Shown here: positions 18,974 to 23,579 of the stretch, one piece after another
Position numbering within the stretch: position 1 is the stretch's first letter
How the letters are laid out: each line of letters starts with the position of its first letter
Assembly: GCF_000227135.1 (NCBI RefSeq)
Contig: NC_018263.1
Span: 970,370-993,948, forward strand
Reading direction: 5' to 3'
DNA: 23,579 nucleotides
DNA from: Leishmania donovani
Lineage: Eukaryota; Euglenozoa; Kinetoplastea; Trypanosomatida; Trypanosomatidae
Translations under genes and position numbers: made by a program
Notes under the pieces: model-generated
Told to the model about the DNA's origin: nothing
What the model saw: the letters and a program-made list of their open reading frames with translations, nothing else
The model's database searches: none

Positions 18974-21532
18974 ATGCCGCCGACGGCGCTGAAGAGCTAC
19001 ATGGTCGAGCTCTCTCGGTACATGGACGCCTTCACGTCTGCATCGGGCAAACCGCAGCACCTCACGATTGTTGGCGATCGTGTCTACTGGACGCAGGGCA
19101 AGCAGCAGGAGCTGTACTCGGCGCCGGTCGGCTTGGAAGTCGCCGAGGCGGTCCGTGTCATTGCCTCAGAGGAGCAGGAAGTCGGGGAAGAGGAGCAGCT
19201 CACCAAGGAAGAGGAGATGCTGCGCGAGCGGACGCGCAGCCAGACGACGGGCATCAAGAATTTTCACGTTCGCTGGAGTGATGGCGCCATCTTCTACACG
19301 AGCGGCGTCGAAGTGTATGTCTACTACCAGAACGGGCCGCGTGCCGGCAAGACCCCTCTGAAGCTGTTCGACTACATGTCTGAGGAAGACAAGACTCACT
19401 TCAAGGCGATGGGCAGCAAGCCAAACCTCTTTGTGCAGGCCATCAAGTCCTTTGACGAGTCGCACCCGAGCACCCACACCGTCATGACCTTTGTCAATAA
19501 TAACAATGTGTACAAGGCAACCCTGACGGAGAGCCCCGCAAGCGAGGAGGCGCCACTGGCCGTCGCCGTGGAACAGATCACGCACATCGGCGACGACCTG
19601 CACCAGTGCGGTGTGGCGGATTACATCATCCAGGAAGAGTTCTCGCGGTACACGGGGCACTACGCGACGGACCGGTACATCGTCTTCTCCTACATCGACT
19701 CCTCCCACATGCGCTCTGTGGCCCTGCTCAGCAGTCTGGGATCTCCTGAGGTGCCGGAAGCGGAGCCGGCGTGCCAGACCTACGCGACAGAGACGGAGGA
19801 GATGCCGTACTCCCGTGTCGGTGACCCGAACGCGCGCACGACACTTGTCGTGTACGACATCGCCACGAAGCAGATGCGTCTGCTCCCTGACGTCGCCATT
19901 CGAAAGGCGGCACCGTGGACGGAGTACATTCTTCGCTTCGGCTTCAAAGATGCAGAAACGCTTTATGTCTCCGTCGTGAGTCGCGCACAGGAGGACTACG
20001 CGGTGATGAGCTGCCCCATCGCAGCGCTGCCCACCATCGCCAAAGAAGAAGACCTGCGGTCCCTCTACAGTGACACGGGCGGTCCAGTCACTGCGAACAT
20101 TATTGGCGATGCCGCCGCGCCGGGGTTGCACGTGGAGTGGAAGCAACGCATTGACTTTGCGTGGGTGGAGTGCCAGCCCGGGGTGCCGGTGCACTACGGC
20201 AAGGTGTACGACGTGCTTTGCCGCCACGCAGCAGAGACGGAGACGGCGCACTACCACCTCTACGCCCGTCCCGCCGGCGACGGCAATCCAGAGGCATGGA
20301 AACCGCTGACGGCGGGAGCGTGGAACGTGTGCGCGGGCACGCAGCATGTGTGTGAGGACCGCGTGTACTTCCTGGCGAACGCCGAAGGTCGCCTGAAGCG
20401 CACGCTCTACTCCGTGCCGCTCTCGCTGGAGAGTGCGCCGCGCATCGCCGACGCACTGACGCGCCTCACTCCGCTGGACGAGCACGTCTACAGCTACTGT
20501 GTCAAGGGTGACCATCTCTACTATGTCTCCAGCACCGCCGCTGCACCGGCGAAGCTCTACGCGAGCTGCGTCTCAGCACCGCAGAAGAGAGCGGAGGTCA
20601 CCGTTCCGTCATGGATTGCCACAACGCCAGGAACCGACCCGGCCACAACAGCAGATCCAACCCACTACTTTGGCGGCCTGCCGGTCGTGACTCCGCAAAT
20701 TGTGACCGTGACGAGCCGTCGTGGGGTACCACTGAGCGCAGCGGTGTTCGTCTCGCCAAGCGCGCCAAAGGATGCACCAGGGCCACTAGCTCTGCTCATC
20801 TACGGCGGACCACATGCGCAGCTCGTGTTCGAGAATGACTACGAGACCCGCTGCAAGGCCCCGGTGCAGGTATTGCTGCAGCACGGCATCTCTGTTGCTG
20901 TAGTGGACAACCAAATGAGCAACGCTAACGGGTTGCGTGACTTGAGCATCTGCAAGAAGAACTTTGGCAACTTCGAGACACACGACTATGTCGATGTGAC
21001 TCAGTACCTCTGCAGCACGCCGGCGTCCGAGAGCGGTTGCCCCGCCAACTTCCGTTTTGACGCGAAGCGTGTGGCGATCTTTGGCTGGTCCTACGGCGGC
21101 TATGCAGCCCTCCTCGCCATGTGTCAGGCGGCGGATGTCTTTCGGATCGGCTTCGCGGGTGCGCCAGTTGGCGACTGGAAACTGTACGACACAGGCTACA
21201 CAGAGCGCTACATGGGGACCCTTTACAGGGAGGACAGCAGCGCTGAAAGCGGTGCATCGCGAAACAGGAACGAGGCGTACATGACGTCCACCATCAGCCA
21301 TTACGCCGGCGGCTTTCCCGAGGAGTGCAACCGCCTCTACATCGCACACGGCCTCCTCGACGAGAACGTGCACTTTGGCCACAGCTGCCACGTGGTGAAG
21401 GCATTAATCGACAACGCCAAGCCGTACAGCATGCTCGTGTACCCCGGGGAGCGCCACGGCCTGCGTCAGAACCGCCAATCACGCTTGCACCACGACGCAC
21501 TTCTCGTCAAGACACTAGAGGAGCAGCTCTAG
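18974..21532 (+). CDS. Dipeptidyl peptidase 8/9-like serine peptidase (clan SC, family S9B)
   Basis: The protein is 852 aa, close to the 860-900 aa of DPP8/9. It is predicted to remove N-terminal dipeptides, usually after Pro or Ala. The N-terminal two-thirds is the beta-propeller; it carries QEEFSRYTGHY, whose Glu221-Glu222 pair matches the Glu motif that anchors the substrate N-terminus in DPP4/8/9. The C-terminal alpha/beta-hydrolase domain has a complete triad: Ser706 in GWSYGG, Asp796 in LLDENVHF and His828 in ERHGL. APVGDWKLYDTGYTERYMG is also characteristic of the family. No signal peptide or N-terminal membrane anchor is seen, so a cytosolic enzyme like DPP8/9 is likely rather than a membrane DPP4 type. 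Oddity: the usual DNRGS-like strand reads VVDNQMSNANGLRD. The start is chosen as the first in-frame ATG after the splice-acceptor AG at 18919-18920. Confidence 0.93.
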   Translation: MPPTALKSYMVELSRYMDAFTSASGKPQHLTIVGDRVYWTQGKQQELYSAPVGLEVAEAVRVIASEEQEVGEEEQLTKEEEMLRERTRSQTTGIKNFHVRWSDGAIFYTSGVEVYVYYQNGPRAGKTPLKLFDYMSEEDKTHFKAMGSKPNLFVQAIKSFDESHPSTHTVMTFVNNNNVYKATLTESPASEEAPLAVAVEQITHIGDDLHQCGVADYIIQEEFSRYTGHYATDRYIVFSYIDSSHMRSVALLSSLGSPEVPEAEPACQTYATETEEMPYSRVGDPNARTTLVVYDIATKQMRLLPDVAIRKAAPWTEYILRFGFKDAETLYVSVVSRAQEDYAVMSCPIAALPTIAKEEDLRSLYSDTGGPVTANIIGDAAAPGLHVEWKQRIDFAWVECQPGVPVHYGKVYDVLCRHAAETETAHYHLYARPAGDGNPEAWKPLTAGAWNVCAGTQHVCEDRVYFLANAEGRLKRTLYSVPLSLESAPRIADALTRLTPLDEHVYSYCVKGDHLYYVSSTAAAPAKLYASCVSAPQKRAEVTVPSWIATTPGTDPATTADPTHYFGGLPVVTPQIVTVTSRRGVPLSAAVFVSPSAPKDAPGPLALLIYGGPHAQLVFENDYETRCKAPVQVLLQHGISVAVVDNQMSNANGLRDLSICKKNFGNFETHDYVDVTQYLCSTPASESGCPANFRFDAKRVAIFGWSYGGYAALLAMCQAADVFRIGFAGAPVGDWKLYDTGYTERYMGTLYREDSSAESGASRNRNEAYMTSTISHYAGGFPEECNRLYIAHGLLDENVHFGHSCHVVKALIDNAKPYSMLVYPGERHGLRQNRQSRLHHDALLVKTLEEQL

Positions 21533-22039
21533 CACAGAGGCCTAGAAGAACGGGAAGAGATGATCGCATTTCTGTCAAAGTCACCTTCTTTTTACGCCTC
21601 CACGTCATGCTTTTACTGCCGCCGACGTCTCGCTATCGGAGACGAGAAGCTGCAGATCTTATCCGCCATGTTTGCCAGTGTACCATTGAGGGTCTCCTGA
21701 GGGTGTCGCATGTTCTGTTCTTGAGCCTTGTCGCCTTGTGTTCGCCTCCGTCTCACCTCCTCGTTCATCCTTCGTTTCGCACATGCCCTCCTCTTCCACT
21801 GATCCACCTCGTGATATCGGCCCTTCCTCTGCTCTCTCCCAGAAGGCCTACACCGCTTCTGAGGGCAGGGGGACGCACCTGACTGCGTGGTATCACAGGA
21901 TCCAGTGCCCTCACTCTATGTGTGCGGAGGCCAAGCAGCGCCCCTCCACCCCCCCTCTATCCCTGCCAAAATGTGAAACCACCCCTGGTGGTTGCAGGGT
22001 CATGCGCCTACGACATGGGGGGAGGTCAGAGCGATGCAT
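21533..22039 (+). other. DPP8-like 3' flank; right part resembles a SIDER-type repeat
   Basis: No gene. From about 21860 the texture changes from T/C-rich spacer to a GC-rich, purine-mixed block (GGACGCACCTG..., GGATCCAGTGCCC..., ACCACCCCTGGTGG) cut by the gap at 22040. From memory it is similar to the abundant Leishmania SIDER2 retroposon remnants found in 3' UTRs. This is a recollection and has not been compared. Confidence 0.35.
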
Positions 22040-22138
22040 NNNNNNNNNNNNNNNNNNNNNNNNNNNNNNNNNNNNNNNNNNNNNNNNNNNNNNNNNNNNN
22101 NNNNNNNNNNNNNNNNNNNNNNNNNNNNNNNNNNNNNN
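22040..22138. other. Assembly gap (99 N)
   Basis: Third 99-N placeholder. The 365 bases directly to its right (22139-22503) recur downstream at 22733-23097. Confidence 0.95.
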
Positions 22139-22503
22139 CATTGCCGAGAGCAGGGCACACGTTGAGTAAAAAAGCGAAACGCTTGCAGACGATGCTTTGC
22201 CGCATGAATCCAGGCTATGAAGGAAAACGTGATGAGCGCCGCAACGCGCCGTTGGCCGACACTCTCCCCTCTCACAGGCAACCGACAGTCGAGAGGGTGG
22301 CATTGAGCTCAAAGAAGGGGCCCTTGGAAAAACAAAGAGACGACCGTCCCGCCTCTCACGCTGCTTGCCTCTCCTACACCGACGCCCCACCCACCTCCCC
22401 CCCCGTCATCTGCCAGCCAGTGGTCCTGCTCGCTTTCTGTTGAAGAGGGAGTGAAGGACGCTGAGCACGTACTACAGCACACTGCGCGCTTGTCTACTTG
22501 TGC
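22139..22503 (+). repeat. 365-bp direct repeat, left copy
   Basis: Appears identical to 22733-23097, 594 bp downstream. It contains an A-rich motif (GGAAAAACAAAGAGACG, about 22327) similar to the A-rich end of the retroposon remnant near 391-407. It begins directly at the gap, so it may be a misjoined contig end as well as a true duplication. Confidence 0.9.
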
Positions 22504-22732
22504 CCAAACGTACCTCACCCGGCCACAGCGAGGGATGCACCAGGTGGCGGAAGGCACCATGGGATCGGCTGTGGGGCGGCCTGCGAGGCGGTGTGTGGGC
22601 ATAGTTTGAGGTAGGGGTCGTGCTCGATGACTGAGTCAGCGCATGGCCTGTACCACGTGTCTGCAGCTGCTTCGCACCACGCCGACGGGGGCCTGTGACA
22701 GGACAGGTAGACTGGAGTGGGAACTCGTGCTG

Positions 22733-23097
22733 CATTGCCGAGAGCAGGGCACACGTTGAGTAAAAAAGCGAAACGCTTGCAGACGATGCTTTGCCGCATG
22801 AATCCAGGCTATGAAGGAAAACGTGATGAGCGCCGCAACGCGCCGTTGGCCGACACTCTCCCCTCTCACAGGCAACCGACAGTCGAGAGGGTGGCATTGA
22901 GCTCAAAGAAGGGGCCCTTGGAAAAACAAAGAGACGACCGTCCCGCCTCTCACGCTGCTTGCCTCTCCTACACCGACGCCCCACCCACCTCCCCCCCCGT
23001 CATCTGCCAGCCAGTGGTCCTGCTCGCTTTCTGTTGAAGAGGGAGTGAAGGACGCTGAGCACGTACTACAGCACACTGCGCGCTTGTCTACTTGTGC
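22733..23097 (+). repeat. 365-bp direct repeat, right copy
   Basis: Second copy of 22139-22503. The 229 bases between the copies (22504-22732) are unique in the window. After 23097 the sequence continues into a pyrimidine tract that precedes the next open frame, so this copy is the one linked to the right flank. Confidence 0.9.
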
Positions 23098-23130
23098 TCC
23101 CCGCAATGCATACTGTCTTTGCACTCAACG

Positions 23131-23201
23131 TTGCCGTCCGTCTCTATCCCCCTCACACACCTCACCCCACTTCCAACCATCTCCCCTTCTTCCTTGTCGA
23201 G
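23131..23201 (+). promoter_or_regulatory. Probable spliced-leader acceptor for the next gene
   Basis: A C/T-rich tract covers about 23131-23197, with the first following AG at 23200-23201, 19 bases before ATG 23221. The tract-AG-ATG spacing is like that of the other genes in this window. Confidence 0.5.
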
Positions 23202-23220
23202 CCCTGCGTCGCTTCTATCT

Positions 23221-23579
23221 ATGGCGGGATATGTAAACACCGTTGCCTCCTTATCGTCTGCGCCCTTCACCCCACCTCCACCACCGGCTCAGTTCCCGCT
23301 GTTCAAGTCACAGATACAAATCTGCCGCGGCGCCGGCATCTCGTCCACACGCGCGGGCCCGCCTGTGCTATGCCGTGATAATGTGAGAAAGAGAGAAATG
23401 ATGACCTCGTGGGTGTCCGACGCGCGCCTCCAGTTTGTCCCCTGCGCGCGGCGTCACACCCGCGCGCACGCACGACGGAGAGAGCAACGGACGGTGCCGA
23501 GCCGCCCACAGCGCCACTGGCACCACATACTGGGGCGTCCCCCCTGCGCCGAACCGCTGTCGGAAAGGCGCGGGCAGTC
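23221..23579 (+). CDS. Start of an unidentified protein, runs off the window
   Basis: From ATG 23221 a frame stays open to the window edge: 119 codons plus 2 bases, without a stop. It begins MAGYVNTV, then has a run of five prolines (residues 18-22) and LFKSQIQIC, and becomes Arg/His/Pro-rich in its second half. No domain, signal peptide or membrane segment is recognised. Support comes from the tract and AG just upstream and from the expected position of a next gene in the transcription unit. Against it, the Arg-rich second half could be a chance open frame in GC-rich DNA. A minus-strand frame overlaps (23303-23509) but has no upstream signal. Confidence 0.45.
   Translation, partial: MAGYVNTVASLSSAPFTPPPPPAQFPLFKSQIQICRGAGISSTRAGPPVLCRDNVRKREMMTSWVSDARLQFVPCARRHTRAHARRREQRTVPSRPQRHWHHILGRPPCAEPLSERRGQ

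Noticed and set aside
19166..20515. 449-codon minus-strand open frame
   Set aside because: It is antisense to the peptidase; long reverse frames are common opposite GC3-rich codons. It is Arg/Val/His-rich with no family match.

Overview
The window reads as nuclear chromosome sequence from a trypanosomatid, most likely Leishmania (subgenus Leishmania). The coding regions are intronless, very GC-rich and all on the + strand. They are separated by 0.6-2.9 kb spacers rich in pyrimidine tracts and (TG)n runs, each typically followed by a first AG, which is the layout of polycistronic transcription with spliced-leader trans-splicing. Two sterol 24-C-methyltransferase (SMT) copies in tandem, degenerate ingi-type retroposon remnants in spacers, and the downstream cullin and DPP8-like peptidase genes all fit Leishmania. 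I recall this set from the SMT locus of L. major chromosome 36, but could not check it. The species cannot be fixed from the sequence alone.

Layout. 1-~404: decayed ingi/SIDER-type retroposon piece that still shows a mutated 2A-like peptide and the start of an AP-endonuclease domain. 405-2531: non-coding spacer. 2532-2684: first 51 codons of SMT copy 1, cut by a 99-N gap. 2944-4005: complete SMT copy 2. 4150-4508 and 4608-4966: identical 359-bp 3'-flank blocks around a second 99-N gap. 6857-7873: EF-hand protein related to calcyphosin, with a C-terminal motif resembling axonemal microtubule inner proteins. ~8938-9710: a lactate/malate dehydrogenase-family pseudogene with stops, a frameshift, deletions and lost catalytic residues. 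9711-12628: long spacer. 12629-18400: a 1923-aa cullin with an intact C-terminal neddylation site. 18974-21532: an 852-aa DPP8/9-like serine dipeptidyl peptidase with a complete catalytic triad and a Glu-Glu motif. 21533-23200: repeat-rich spacer with a third 99-N gap and a duplicated 365-bp block. 23221-23579: the start of an unidentified open frame that runs off the window.

The genes do not form a functional pathway. As is usual in trypanosomatids, they are unrelated neighbours in one transcription unit: sterol biosynthesis (SMT), probable calcium/flagellar structure (EF-hand), ubiquitin ligase scaffold (cullin) and peptide turnover (DPP8-like). All three assembly gaps have the same length and each is bordered by an exactly repeated block, so copy number at SMT and the structure near 22 kb should be treated as unresolved.
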